In this document: piece after piece, positions 8,089 to 16,612 of the stretch | How positions within the stretch are numbered: the first letter of the stretch is position 1 | How the letters are laid out: every line of letters starts with the position of its first letter | Source: Rubrivivax sp. | GTDB taxonomy: Bacteria; Pseudomonadota; Gammaproteobacteria; Burkholderiales; Burkholderiaceae_C | Direction of reading: 5' to 3' | Length of the DNA stretch: 64,000 nt | NCBI GenBank assembly: GCA_016789865.1 | Contig: JAEUPC010000225.1 | Coordinates: forward strand, 1-64,000 | Made by a program: the position numbers and the translations under genes | Notes under the pieces: model-generated | The model's database searches: none | Seen by the model: only the letters and a program-made list of their open reading frames with translations | What the model was told of the DNA's origin: nothing

Positions 8089-8769
8089 GTGAGCGCTGCG
8101 GGTGCGGGCGTCCTGGCGCCGCCGCGTGCGGCCGCCGCCGAGCGCGCCACGCCGCTGGCGTGGCTCGGCGCCGTCTGCATCGCGGCGATGTTCGCCGTGG
8201 CGGTGGGCGCGGCCGTGCGCTGGCCGGCCGCCGGCGCGGCGGGTGACGACGACGATCCCATCGCCGCGCTGATGGCGGCTGAACGGCGCCTGGCCGAGTC
8301 GGGCCAGGGCGGTGCCGAGGCCACGCGCTCGGCACTGCGCAACATCGCCCTGCGCCACCCGCGCGACGGCCGGGCGTGGATGCTGCTCGCCTTCGCGGAG
8401 CTGAAGGCCGAGCGTTTCGTCGAAGGCGCCGCTGCCATCGAGCAGGCGATCAAGGTCTCGCGGCGCGTCGCCGCCGACCCGGCGGCCTGGTGCGAATGGG
8501 CCGACGCCCTGGGCATGGCGCAAGGCGGTTCACTCGCCGGGCAGCCCGCCGAGCTGATCGACCGGGCATTGCAGCTCAACGCCACGCACCCCAAGGCGCT
8601 GGAGCTGGCCGGCAGCGCCGCCTACGAGCGACGCGACTTCAAGCTCGCCGCCACCTACTGGGACAAGCTGCTGGTGCAGATGCACCCGGGGACGCGGCAG
8701 CACGCCGAGCTGAGCGCGGCCATTGAACGCGCGAAGAAGCTGGCGGCGACCGCGTTGCCGTCGGGCTGA
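8089..8769 (+). CDS. NrfG/CcmI-like TPR membrane protein
   Basis: 226 residues: a membrane helix (WLGAVCIAAMFAVAVGAAV, ~25-43) and a periplasmic domain with TPR-like repeats (RHPRDGRAWMLLAFAELKAE, then LNATHPKALELAGSAAYERR). This is the layout of NrfG and the C-terminal half of CcmH/CcmI, which hand apocytochrome to the heme lyase. Next to a reductase with a CXXCK heme, a role in loading that special site is likely. No NrfE or NrfF partner is nearby, so it may work with the CcmF/CcmH encoded at 19-22 kb. Start is GTG with a GGAAGCGGGG ribosome site. Confidence 0.8.
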   Translation: MSAAGAGVLAPPRAAAAERATPLAWLGAVCIAAMFAVAVGAAVRWPAAGAAGDDDDPIAALMAAERRLAESGQGGAEATRSALRNIALRHPRDGRAWMLLAFAELKAERFVEGAAAIEQAIKVSRRVAADPAAWCEWADALGMAQGGSLAGQPAELIDRALQLNATHPKALELAGSAAYERRDFKLAATYWDKLLVQMHPGTRQHAELSAAIERAKKLAATALPSG

Positions 8770-8785
8770 TCGAGAACGCCGTCGC

Positions 8786-9334
8786 TCAGGCCGCCTTCGC
8801 CAGGGCCGTGCGGCCGGCGAGTTCGCGCGCGAAGGCTTCGACGCGCTTCCAGTCGGTGAACTCGACCACGGCCTTCGGGTCGGTGGGGCCGCGCGTCATC
8901 CACATGATGAAGCGGATCATCGTCCGGTCGCCCCAGCGCAGGCTCGGGTAGTCGATGCGGCCGGCGAACACCTCCAGGCGCTGCGGCTTCCAGCGCACGG
9001 TGCGCAACCACTTCTGCAGGTAGGGGTTGCCCTCGGGGCGGTCCTTGCCCGGTTTGCGGGCAACCACGTTGACCGAGAAGAAGGCGTTGGGTCGCGCGTC
9101 GATGAGCGCCAGATGGGCGTTGACGAACTGCGCCACCTCGGGTTGGTGCTTGCCATAGCGGATGCTGGCGCCGATGACGAACCGGCCGGCGGCGGCCACG
9201 TCGTCGGCACGGCATTGCGACAGCGGCAGCACGCGCGCCGGGCAGCCCTCGGCCCGCGCCACCTCGGCCATGCGTTCGCAGATGTGCCGCGTATGGCCGT
9301 CGGTGGTGGAGTAGGCGAGCAGCAGCTCAGGCAT
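8786..9334 (-). CDS. hemG: Flavodoxin-fold protoporphyrinogen IX dehydrogenase (HemG type)
   Basis: 182 residues, flavodoxin fold with the FMN phosphate loop AYSTTDGHTRHI at the N-terminus and the HemG signatures FVIGASIRYGKHQP and FFSVNVVARKPGKD. HemG oxidises protoporphyrinogen IX with quinone as acceptor and so works without oxygen. Its ATG overlaps the end of the upstream Fe-S gene by 8 bp, so the two are translated together. It converges on the TPR gene with 16 bp between stops. With the radical-SAM protein at 4584 it gives this region two oxygen-independent late heme-synthesis candidates. Confidence 0.88.
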   Translation of the reverse strand: MPELLLAYSTTDGHTRHICERMAEVARAEGCPARVLPLSQCRADDVAAAGRFVIGASIRYGKHQPEVAQFVNAHLALIDARPNAFFSVNVVARKPGKDRPEGNPYLQKWLRTVRWKPQRLEVFAGRIDYPSLRWGDRTMIRFIMWMTRGPTDPKAVVEFTDWKRVEAFARELAGRTALAKAA

Positions 9335-11477
9335 GGGCGGCCTCGCGGGTCGGGTCGGCGGAGTCGGCCGCCGGCGGGCCAGCCGGCGGCACATGGCCGC
9401 CGGCGTCCGGCAGCGCCGCGGCCACGAGTTCGGCGATGTCCAGCTGCCTCACCTCGCCCTCGCGGGCGAGCGTCTTCAGGCCGTCGCCGATCATCACGGC
9501 GCAATAGGGGCAGGCGGTGGCGATCACCGCAGGCTGCCGCGCCAGTGCCTGTTCCGTGCGCAGCACGTTGATGCGCTGGCCGATGGTCTCTTCGAGCCAC
9601 ATGCGTGCGCCGCCGGCGCCGCAGCACATGGCCTTCGGGCCGGCGAGTTCGAACTCCAGCGGCGTGTCGGCGGCCAGCGCCGCGATCACGCGGCGCGGTG
9701 CCTCGTACTCGCCGTTGTGGCGGCCCAGGTAGCAGGGGTCGTGGAACAGCACGCGCCGGGCTCCGCGGGCCAGTTGCAGCCGGCCTTCGCCGAGCACGCG
9801 TGCGATGAACTGGGTGTGGTGCTCCACCTGCCAGCGCCCGCCGAAGGCCGGGTACTCGTTGGCCAACGTGTTGTAGGCATGCGGGTCGCAGGTGACGATG
9901 CGCGTGACCTCGAGGCCGTTCAGCTTCTCGACCAGCGCGCCGGCCAGCTGCTGGAACAGCATCTCGTTGCCGGCGCGGCGTGCGCATTCGCCGGTGGAGC
10001 TTTCGGCTTCGCCGAGGATCGCGAAGCGGGTGCCGGTGGCCCGCAGCACCTGCACGAAGGCGCGCGCGATCTTCTGGCCGCGCGGGTCGTAGCTGGTGGC
10101 CGAGCCGACGTAGAAGAGCACGTCGAAGTCGGCCGCCTGGGCGGCATCGGTCCAGCGCGGCACGTCGAGGTCGCGCGCCCAGTCGGCGCGCTGCTGCTGC
10201 GGCAAGCCCCAGGGGTTGTTCTGCGACTCCCAGGCCTCGAACACCGGCTTCAGTTCGTGCGGGAAGACGCCCTCCATCATCACGCGCTGCTGGCGCAGCT
10301 TGAACAGGCGCGGCAGGTGCTCGAGCTCGATCGGGCAGGCCGCCTCGCAGTAGCCGCAGGTGGTGCAGGCCCACAGCGCGTCTTCGCTGATGACGGGGCC
10401 GATGAGGGCGGGCAGCGGGTCTTCGGCCGGGGCGGCGGGCGCCGCCGCACTGCCGCCGTGGCCCTCTTGCCCGGCGGCCGCGGGCGCCTGCGGCGGCCAT
10501 GGCGCCAGCAGGCGTTCGCGTTGCTCGACCAGGTGGTGCTTGAGGCTGTCGTTCACCCACTTCATCGACAGCGGCTTGCCGGTAAGGAAGGTCGGGCAGG
10601 CGTCCTTGCAGCGGCCGCACTCGGTGCAGGTGAAGACGTCCAGGCCATCCTTCCAGCTCAGGTCGCGCACCGTGCGCGCGCCCACGCGCAGCGTGGCGGG
10701 GTCGGCGTCGTCGGCCATCATCTTCTCGAGGTCGACCGCGGGCACTTCGTTGGCCGGCCGGCCGCGGCGCAGGAACAGCGCCGGCAGCGCGGTGGCGATG
10801 TGGAAGTGTTCGCCGGTGGGCAGGATGACGAGGAACGCGAACACCGTGATCAGCTGCAGCCAGTACGAGGCGTGGTAGCCGGCGCCAAGCGCCGCCGGCG
10901 ACCAGCCCGCCAGCTGCGCGGCGATGGCCTGGCCGGCGAAGGCGAAGTCGCGCTCGTGCGCGATGCCCGCGTCGTGCCCGGCCAGCAGTGCGAAGCGAAA
11001 GCCGTCGAAGGCCAGGTCGGTGAACATGATCACCGTGATCAGCACCAGCACCAGCAGCGCCTCGCGGTTGCGCTCCAGTCGTCGGGGGCGCAGCACGTAG
11101 CGGCGCAAGAACGCGTAGGCCAGCGCGGCGAGCACGGCCAGCTCCACCGCGTCCTTCAGCGCGGCGAAGGCGCCGCCGGCCAGACCGGGGAACGTGAAAG
11201 GCTCGTGGTAGCCGATGACGATGAGCTGAAGCTTGCGCAGCAGCAGCGCCATGAAGCCCAGGAAGATGACGGCGTGCATCACGCCGGCGGCGGGCTCGCG
11301 GCGGATCATGCGCCGCTGCAGGAACCCGTTCACCAGCACCGACCTGAGCCGCTGACCGGGATGGTCCCAGCGCACCTCGGGCTGCAGCCGGGTCAGCAGC
11401 GCCAGCTTGCGCCATGCCAGCCACGCGAACCCGGCAAGGCCCGCCAGCATCAGCAGCGTGATCCCGATCGGGCTCAT
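9327..11477 (-). CDS. Membrane-bound HdrD/DsrK-like Fe-S oxidoreductase
   Basis: 716 residues in three parts. Residues 1-~240 hold about five membrane helices with His residues and resemble the NarI/DsrM-type cytochrome b domain. A middle part has two 4Fe-4S motifs (CTECGRCKDACP and CTTCGYCEAACP). The C-terminal half has two CCG-type cysteine-rich domains (HDPCYLGRHNG and KAMCCGAGGARMW). This fusion is widespread as heterodisulfide-reductase-related protein and is thought to exchange electrons between quinone and a cytoplasmic thiol or flavoprotein; the partner is unknown. An Ala/Pro-rich linker separates the two ferredoxin motifs. It is coupled by overlap to hemG. Confidence 0.85.
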   Translation of the reverse strand: MSPIGITLLMLAGLAGFAWLAWRKLALLTRLQPEVRWDHPGQRLRSVLVNGFLQRRMIRREPAAGVMHAVIFLGFMALLLRKLQLIVIGYHEPFTFPGLAGGAFAALKDAVELAVLAALAYAFLRRYVLRPRRLERNREALLVLVLITVIMFTDLAFDGFRFALLAGHDAGIAHERDFAFAGQAIAAQLAGWSPAALGAGYHASYWLQLITVFAFLVILPTGEHFHIATALPALFLRRGRPANEVPAVDLEKMMADDADPATLRVGARTVRDLSWKDGLDVFTCTECGRCKDACPTFLTGKPLSMKWVNDSLKHHLVEQRERLLAPWPPQAPAAAGQEGHGGSAAAPAAPAEDPLPALIGPVISEDALWACTTCGYCEAACPIELEHLPRLFKLRQQRVMMEGVFPHELKPVFEAWESQNNPWGLPQQQRADWARDLDVPRWTDAAQAADFDVLFYVGSATSYDPRGQKIARAFVQVLRATGTRFAILGEAESSTGECARRAGNEMLFQQLAGALVEKLNGLEVTRIVTCDPHAYNTLANEYPAFGGRWQVEHHTQFIARVLGEGRLQLARGARRVLFHDPCYLGRHNGEYEAPRRVIAALAADTPLEFELAGPKAMCCGAGGARMWLEETIGQRINVLRTEQALARQPAVIATACPYCAVMIGDGLKTLAREGEVRQLDIAELVAAALPDAGGHVPPAGPPAADSADPTREAAHA

Positions 11478-11590
11478 GGCGACATCAACTCCTGCGGCCC
11501 TTGCGCAGGGCCGGGTGCTCTGGCGACCGCGTGGTCAGCCGCGTGGGCGGGCCGCGCACCCGCTCTGCCGGCGCTGCCACCGCGGCGTGC

Positions 11591-11872
11591 CTACAGCGTC
11601 AGCATCCACTTGACGACCGTCTGCACGTCGGCCGGCGAAGACTTCATCTCCGGGTGGTCGCCCTTGGGGTCCTGGATCGCCTTCAGCGCGCCGGCCTCGT
11701 TGCCCTTGAACTTGGCGGCCATCGCCTTGAACGACGGGCCCTTGCTCTTCTTGTCCATGTCGTGGCACTTGCCGCATTGGGCCTTGGCCAGCTCGGGGCT
11801 GGCCGTGGCCACGCCGGCGCCGAGCACACCGAAGGCGAGCAACGCGCCCACGACTGCAGCTTTGAGGATCAT
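11591..11872 (-). CDS. Small class I cytochrome c (paralog 1)
   Basis: 93-residue precursor: signal peptide, one heme site CGKCHDMD and a C-terminal WMLTL end. Heme-proximal Lys-rich text (KKSKGPSFKAMAAKFKGN) and a conserved Met (HPEMKSS) suit a soluble electron shuttle. GGAG lies five bases before the ATG at 11872; a GTG at 11878 overlaps that site and is less likely. It is last in the run 16138 to 11591 on the minus strand and is a clear paralog of the cytochrome at 15848, so the two bracket the membrane multiheme genes. Confidence 0.92.
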   Translation of the reverse strand: MILKAAVVGALLAFGVLGAGVATASPELAKAQCGKCHDMDKKSKGPSFKAMAAKFKGNEAGALKAIQDPKGDHPEMKSSPADVQTVVKWMLTL

Positions 11873-11918
11873 GTGCACTCCTGAGAGAGGGGGGGTGGAA
11901 AGGGTGGCTGGGTGAAGC

Positions 11919-13328
11919 TCAGGGCTTGAGCTTCTTCAGGATCTCCGGATCGGGTTCGTCCTCGGCCAGCACGGCATGGCAGGTCTTGCAGTTGCGGCCG
12001 ATCTTGTCGCCCTGCGCCGTCGAGTGCCTCTTGTCGTGGCAGCGGTAGCAGCCGGGCGCCTCGTCGCTGTGGCCGAGGTTGTTCGGGTAGGTGCCCCAGG
12101 TGACCTTCATCTTCGGGAACACGTTCCAGGTGTACATGTCGCCCAGCGCCTTGCCGGCCGCCGCGACGGCCCCGGCCTGGCCCGACGAGACCGCGGGGTA
12201 CTTGTCCTTGTAGAACTTCTCGATCTCGCGCGCGATGCCTTCGCGTGCCTCTTCGTGCGAGGCGTAGCTCGCCTGCAGCACGCGCAGGCCTTCGCGCTTG
12301 ATGAACGGCAGCTTCTTGTCGATGCGGCCATCGCCCATCGCGGCATCGAGTTCCTGCGCCGGCATCTTGAAGGTGTGCGAAGGCCGGTTGTGGCAGTCGA
12401 CGCAGTCCATCGCGCGCCACTCGGTGGGGCCGTCGGGCTTGTCGTCGGTCTTGTACAGCTTGACCTTGCCGTCGGGCGCGGTGTGCTCGATGTCGTACAC
12501 CTTCTGCCGCGTGCGGTCGGTGAGGTAGCGGATCTTCACGCCGGGGTCGACGTGCCAGTGGATGCCACTGGAGGTGCTGCCCTGCTGGCCGCCGACCTTC
12601 ATCAGGATCACTGTCTTGCTCTCGGTGTTGGTCTCGTCGTCGGCGAACTTGCTGCGCACCTGCAGGCGGTCGCCCACATGCTTGGTGGGCCAGTGGCACT
12701 GCTCGCAGGTCTCGCGCGCCGGGCGCAGGTTGTGCACCGGCGAGGGGATCGGCGTCGGGTAGATCTTCAAGGCCACCGCGATGAGCTGCCACGAACCCGA
12801 GAGCTTGGACTTGACGAACCAGTCGGCACCGGTGCCGATGTGGCAGTTGGCGCAGGTGAGGCGGCTGTGCGGCGAGCGCAGGAACGCGGTGTGCTCGGGC
12901 TGCATCACCGTGTGGCAGGTGGTGCCGCAGAAGGCCACCGTCTCCATCTCCTTCACGCCACGGTAGGTGGCGGCGGCCAGCACGACGGCGGCGATGAGGC
13001 CGACCACCAGGCTCACCAGCACGACGCCGCGCGTGCGCTCGTCGTTGAGGTCGATCAGCGGCAGCCGCGGCGGCGCCTGATGTGCGGCGGCGGCGCGCGC
13101 CTCGAGCTTGCGCTTGCGCATCACGCCGACGGGAATGAGCACCAGGCCCGTCACCAGCACCATCGGCAGCACCATGTAGGTGAGGATGCCCAGGTACGGC
13201 CCGCCATCGAAGCCCGACAGCTCCATCACGAACAGCATCGCCATCAGCACCGCGCCGACGACGGCGATCACCAGCCCCAGCAGGCTCAGCCAGTGGCGGG
13301 TGACGAGGGTGAAGAAGTTGTGGATCAT
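11919..13328 (-). CDS. NapC/NirT-family multiheme cytochrome c
   Basis: 469 residues. Two membrane helices near the N-terminus (residues ~10-35 and ~45-65) and a third before the heme domain (~100-120). Heme sites: an atypical CX3CH (FCGTTCHTVM), CANCH, CEQCH, CVDCH, CYRCH and CKTCH, six in all. NapC/NirT proteins take electrons from quinol and give them to periplasmic partners. The stretch IYPTPIPSPVHNLRPARETC is typical of the long subfamily found in metal reducers. It lies between the CbcL-like gene and a small cytochrome c, which could be its acceptor. Confidence 0.85.
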   Translation of the reverse strand: MIHNFFTLVTRHWLSLLGLVIAVVGAVLMAMLFVMELSGFDGGPYLGILTYMVLPMVLVTGLVLIPVGVMRKRKLEARAAAAHQAPPRLPLIDLNDERTRGVVLVSLVVGLIAAVVLAAATYRGVKEMETVAFCGTTCHTVMQPEHTAFLRSPHSRLTCANCHIGTGADWFVKSKLSGSWQLIAVALKIYPTPIPSPVHNLRPARETCEQCHWPTKHVGDRLQVRSKFADDETNTESKTVILMKVGGQQGSTSSGIHWHVDPGVKIRYLTDRTRQKVYDIEHTAPDGKVKLYKTDDKPDGPTEWRAMDCVDCHNRPSHTFKMPAQELDAAMGDGRIDKKLPFIKREGLRVLQASYASHEEAREGIAREIEKFYKDKYPAVSSGQAGAVAAAGKALGDMYTWNVFPKMKVTWGTYPNNLGHSDEAPGCYRCHDKRHSTAQGDKIGRNCKTCHAVLAEDEPDPEILKKLKP

Positions 13329-13390
13329 CGCAACGGTCTCCTGGCGCCGCGGTCCGCGCGGCGATGTTGTGGTGGGTGCCGTGGTGGGAG

Positions 13391-13420
13391 CGGTGGCGGG
13401 TGCGGTGGCGGGTGCGGTGA
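13391..13420. repeat. 12-bp tandem repeat in a G-rich spacer
   Basis: GCGGTGGCGGGT is repeated two and a half times in the 147-bp gap between the CbcL-like and NapC-like genes. The + strand there is strongly G-biased with spaced GGG runs, a possible weak quadruplex. Confidence 0.6.
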
Positions 13421-13475
13421 TGGTGCTGTGGCGGCGTGGCTGGGGCGGTGGCGTGGTGCGGCCTGAGGGTGAACC

Positions 13476-15599
13476 TCAGTGCGTGAGCCAGCCCAGGACA
13501 CCCCAGAAGATGAAGGCCGCCAACAGCACGCCGACGGCCAGCGCGGAAAAGCCGAAGATGTAGGCGATGCGCAACTCCAGCGCCGTGGGTGCCGGCGCCA
13601 TGCGCGCCTCGAGCTGGTTCGTGGCGACCAGGCGCTCGTACTCGAGCGGACGCTCGTGCTTGAAGGCTTCCAGCGGCATGCGGCCGGTGAAGATCACCGT
13701 GTCCATCGGGAAGGCCTCGGGCCGCATGTGCGTGTGGAAGAAGTGGAACAGGAAGATGAAGCCGGTGGCCAGCAGCGCTTCGTCGCTGTGGATCACGTAG
13801 GCGGCATTCAGCGCCCAGCCGGGCAACACCGTGGTGGTCAGCGTCGGCAGCCACAGCGTCAGGCCGGAGATGCCGATGATCGCCACGCCCCAGAAGACTG
13901 CCAGGTAGTCGAACTTCTCCCAGTAGGTGAAGCGGTCGAACTTCGGCCGCGGGCCGAGGTACAGGAAGTAGCGGAACATGCCGATGAGGTCGAGCACATC
14001 GCGCGGCTGCGGCACCATCGAGCGGGGGCCCCACAGGAAGCCGCGTTCCTTGCGGACGAACATCGCGACGCCCAAGCCGACGAGGTGCCACGCGAAGTAG
14101 CCGAAGGTCACCGCGCCGGCGAGGCGGTGCAGCCAGCTGGCCACCTGCGGGCCGCCGAAGACCGACACCAGCGGTTGCGCCCATGGCGCCCCGGCGAACT
14201 TCAGGGGCAGCCCGGTGGCCGCCAGCAGCAGGAAGCTCAGCACGATGGTGATGTGGATGGCGATCTGCGCGCCTTTGAAGCGGCGCACGTGCGGGCCGGT
14301 GTGCACCTGCGCGGGGAACTCGCCGCGCAGCCGGCCGACCAGCGCGCGCTGCAGCCACAGGCCGCCGTGCAGGCCGAAGAAGCCGAACACGCCCAGCAGC
14401 AGGCCGGTCATGCCCAGGTAGATCCAGTAGACGTACTTGTTGCGCGACGGGTCGCTCGGGTTGGCGTGCGGGTCGAAGGTCAGGAACGAGGCGTTGACGT
14501 TCTGGTGGCAGGTGCCGCAGGTCTTGGCCAGGTTGTCCGGGTGGATGCTCGAGCGCGGGTTCGATTTGGGCAGGTTGAGGTGCGGCGTGTGGCAGTCGGC
14601 GCACACTGCGGCCTTGACGTTGCCCAGACCGCTGCTCTTGCCGTGGAAGCTGTCGTGGAAGCTCTTGTCCACGCGGTCGTGGCAGGTGCCGCAGCGGTGC
14701 GCAACCTCGCTGCGCACCTTGGCGGTGTCGGGCCGCTTGATGGCGTGCGGCGTGTGGCAGCTGGCGCAGTCGGGGCCTTGCTTGCCGGCGCGCAGCAGCG
14801 CGCCGTGGGCACTGTCCTGCCACTCCTTCAGGATGCCCTGGTGGCACGAGCCGCAGGTTTCGCCGATCTTCGTGTGGTGCGTGGTCGACTGCGGGTCGTC
14901 CTTGGCGTGTACGTCGTGCTTGCCGTGGCAACTGGAGCACGAAGGCGAGCGGCCGACCAGGCCGCTCTTGAGCAGGCCGCGGGCGTGTTCACCGCGTTCG
15001 TAGTTGGCCAGCACGTCCTCGTGGCAGCCGCCGCAGGTCTTGATCTGGTTGACGGGCGACAGCGGCGAGGCCGGGTCGCCGCTCCTGTGCACCGTGTGCA
15101 GGCTGCCGTGGCAGCCGTTGCAGTCCTTGATCGCGCGCTCACCGGCGGCGCGGCGGCCGTGGATGCTGCCGGCAATGGCCTTGAATTCGTCGGCGTGGCA
15201 GTCCTGGCACACCTGCGGCTTGACGGCGCCCAGCTTGTTCTTCGGGTGCCGTACCGTCAGCGCGGCGGCGTGGCACTCGGCGCAGTCGAGCTTGCGGTGG
15301 GCCGAGCGGGCGAAGTCGTCGGCCAGCACGAACATCGGCTTGCCGTCGTCGGACTTCATCTCCTTGTCGTCGTGGCACTCCAGGCAGCGTGCCTTGGTGT
15401 CAGGCTTGGCGTCGGGCTTGGCGGTCGCGGCCGGGGCCGAAGCTGCCGCCGCTGGCGCCAGGGCCTTGCCCTGCGCGGCGGCCGGGTCGGCCACGGCCCA
15501 GGCGACGAGCAGAACCAGGCCGGCCAGGGCTTCGGGCAGCACACGCAGTGCCGCCACGGCCAGCCCATGCACGGACGAGCGGCGAACGGAGTCCCTCAT
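13476..15599 (-). CDS. CbcL-like fusion: 11-heme cytochrome c plus cytochrome b
   Basis: 707 residues from the ATG at 15599. After a signal-like N-terminus, residues ~65-400 carry eleven CXXCH sites (CLECH, CAECH, CQDCH, CNGCH, CGGCH, CSSCH, CGSCH, CASCH, CGTCH, CADCH, CGTCH). The C-terminal ~300 residues have about six membrane helices with conserved His ([24 protein letters not shown]) of the formate-dehydrogenase-gamma/cytochrome b561 type. Geobacter CbcL, a quinol-oxidising inner-membrane protein for low-potential metal reduction, has the same plan with nine hemes. This is the best candidate here for moving electrons from quinol into the periplasm. Confidence 0.87.
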   Translation of the reverse strand: MRDSVRRSSVHGLAVAALRVLPEALAGLVLLVAWAVADPAAAQGKALAPAAAASAPAATAKPDAKPDTKARCLECHDDKEMKSDDGKPMFVLADDFARSAHRKLDCAECHAAALTVRHPKNKLGAVKPQVCQDCHADEFKAIAGSIHGRRAAGERAIKDCNGCHGSLHTVHRSGDPASPLSPVNQIKTCGGCHEDVLANYERGEHARGLLKSGLVGRSPSCSSCHGKHDVHAKDDPQSTTHHTKIGETCGSCHQGILKEWQDSAHGALLRAGKQGPDCASCHTPHAIKRPDTAKVRSEVAHRCGTCHDRVDKSFHDSFHGKSSGLGNVKAAVCADCHTPHLNLPKSNPRSSIHPDNLAKTCGTCHQNVNASFLTFDPHANPSDPSRNKYVYWIYLGMTGLLLGVFGFFGLHGGLWLQRALVGRLRGEFPAQVHTGPHVRRFKGAQIAIHITIVLSFLLLAATGLPLKFAGAPWAQPLVSVFGGPQVASWLHRLAGAVTFGYFAWHLVGLGVAMFVRKERGFLWGPRSMVPQPRDVLDLIGMFRYFLYLGPRPKFDRFTYWEKFDYLAVFWGVAIIGISGLTLWLPTLTTTVLPGWALNAAYVIHSDEALLATGFIFLFHFFHTHMRPEAFPMDTVIFTGRMPLEAFKHERPLEYERLVATNQLEARMAPAPTALELRIAYIFGFSALAVGVLLAAFIFWGVLGWLTH

Positions 15600-15697
15600 G
15601 GCTTCGATGCTTCTTTCGTGCCGCGGCGACCAGGGCGCACAGAGAGGGCCGCCTGATTCGGTTGAGGGCAATGTAGGCGTCGCACCGGGGCGCCCGA

Positions 15698-15711
15698 TTG
15701 ATCTCAGACAA
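15698..15711. promoter_or_regulatory. FNR-like half-conserved dyad upstream of the CbcL-like gene
   Basis: TTGAT-CTCA-GACAA keeps eight of ten consensus positions and lies 99 bp upstream of the minus-strand start at 15599. Confidence 0.4.
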
Positions 15712-15776
15712 CTCGGGCCCGGCGCTGTGGCTCGCTGGCCGCACCGGCGGGCCAGGCCGGCGTCGGCAACAAGAAA

Positions 15777-15824
15777 GCCGGCCTGGTGGCCGGCTTGTCA
15801 GCGGAAGCCGGCCTCGCGGCCGGC
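15777..15824 (-). terminator. Double hairpin terminator of the cytochrome c gene
   Basis: Two near-identical hairpins, GCCGGCC-TGGT-GGCCGGC (15777-15794) and GCCGGCC-TCGC-GGCCGGC (15807-15824), follow the stop of the minus-strand cytochrome gene. Read on the minus strand the second one met is followed by TTTCTTGTT, so it fits an intrinsic terminator. Confidence 0.65.
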
Positions 15825-15847
15825 TCGTGCGGGTTGAGGGTGCGCGG

Positions 15848-16138
15848 CTACAGCGACAGGATCCACTTCAGGACCGCACGCTGATCGGCCTCGCTGGCCT
15901 TGAACTCGGGGTGGTCGCCCTTGGGGTCGTTGATCGTCTTGTACAGCTGGTCCTCGGCGCCGGCCTTGCCCTTGTACTTGGCGGCAGTCTCCTTGTAGGG
16001 CGGGCCCTTCTTCTTCTTGTCCATCTCATGGCACTTGCCGCACTTGTCGGTGGCCAGTGCCTGGTTGGCCTGTGCACTGCCAAGGGCGGCGGCGCTGAGG
16101 GCGAGGGCGACGAGGGGGGCAATCCATGCGGCTTTCAC
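15848..16138 (-). CDS. Small class I cytochrome c (paralog 2)
   Basis: 96-residue precursor with a Sec signal peptide (to about AQA-N) and one heme site CGKCHEMD. It aligns with the cytochrome at 11591 through most of its length (CGKCH.MDKK.KGP..K..AAK.KG and DPKGDHPE.K.S), with a small insert near KAGAED. AAGGAG precedes the ATG. Probably a soluble periplasmic shuttle for the neighbouring multiheme proteins. It has its own FNR-like site about 95 bp upstream and a terminator downstream, so it may be expressed separately from the CbcL-like gene. Confidence 0.92.
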   Translation of the reverse strand: MKAAWIAPLVALALSAAALGSAQANQALATDKCGKCHEMDKKKKGPPYKETAAKYKGKAGAEDQLYKTINDPKGDHPEFKASEADQRAVLKWILSL

Positions 16139-16233
16139 GGCATCTCCTTGTGGACAGAGGTTGACAGGCGGGCCCCCGGCGAACCGGCCGTGAAACCCAG
16201 GCCGGCATCTTGCGGCTGCGGGCTTCAGCAGGT

Positions 16234-16247
16234 CTGACGAACATCAA
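16234..16247. promoter_or_regulatory. FNR-like site upstream of cytochrome c paralog 2
   Basis: CTGAC-GAAC-ATCAA on the + strand, that is TTGAT-GTTC-GTCAG read toward the gene, eight of ten consensus positions, 96 bp upstream of the start at 16138. Confidence 0.5.
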
Positions 16248-16343
16248 GCGCCGGAGAATCGGGCGCCCCAAGACGAGGCGCACGGCCCACCTCGGGCCAG
16301 CAACGCGCCACTTGAGGCGTGGGATGACCGGGCCCGGGCTCAG

Positions 16344-16562
16344 TCAATCGGCCAGGACGATGAACTGGTCGCGCGTGGCGCTGCACTGCGGGCAGCTCCA
16401 GTGCGTCGGCAGCTCGGTGAAGGGTGTCCCGGGCGGGACCTGCCACACGGGGTCGCCTTCGGCCGGGTCGTAGACGGACCAGCAGATCTTGCACTCCAGT
16501 CGCGTCGCGGGCCCGATCTGCGGGGCGCTTCCGAAGCCCTGGTGACGGGGGCCGTCTTCCAT
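16344..16562 (-). CDS. hoxR: Rubredoxin of the hydrogenase cluster (HoxR/HupI type)
   Basis: 72 residues with the two rubredoxin iron ligands pairs CKICWSVYDP and CPQCSATRDQF, plus the GDPVWQVPPGTPF loop and the conserved Trp before the second pair. Hydrogenase-linked rubredoxins protect or assist maturation of oxygen-exposed NiFe enzymes. It lies 50 bp downstream of hupH on the same strand, the normal neighbour order. The ATG at 16562 gives a short N-terminal extension typical of HoxR. Confidence 0.92.
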   Translation of the reverse strand: MEDGPRHQGFGSAPQIGPATRLECKICWSVYDPAEGDPVWQVPPGTPFTELPTHWSCPQCSATRDQFIVLAD

Positions 16563-16612
16563 CGCGCTGCCGGGTGCAGGTGTGCGGGCTGGCCAGCGGA
16601 CGGATGTCGCCG

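Noticed and set aside
6253..8523. A 756-codon minus-strand frame opposite the octaheme reductase
   Set aside because: Shadow of the cytochrome gene, as shown by the eight heme motifs on the + strand and lack of any domain on the other.
13391..13420. Strong G-quadruplex
   Set aside because: GGG runs are separated by about nine bases, too far for a confident call.
11869..14940. A 1023-codon minus-strand frame covering both the NapC-like and CbcL-like genes
   Set aside because: It reads a different phase through the two genes; the heme motifs and membrane helices are only in the chosen frames.
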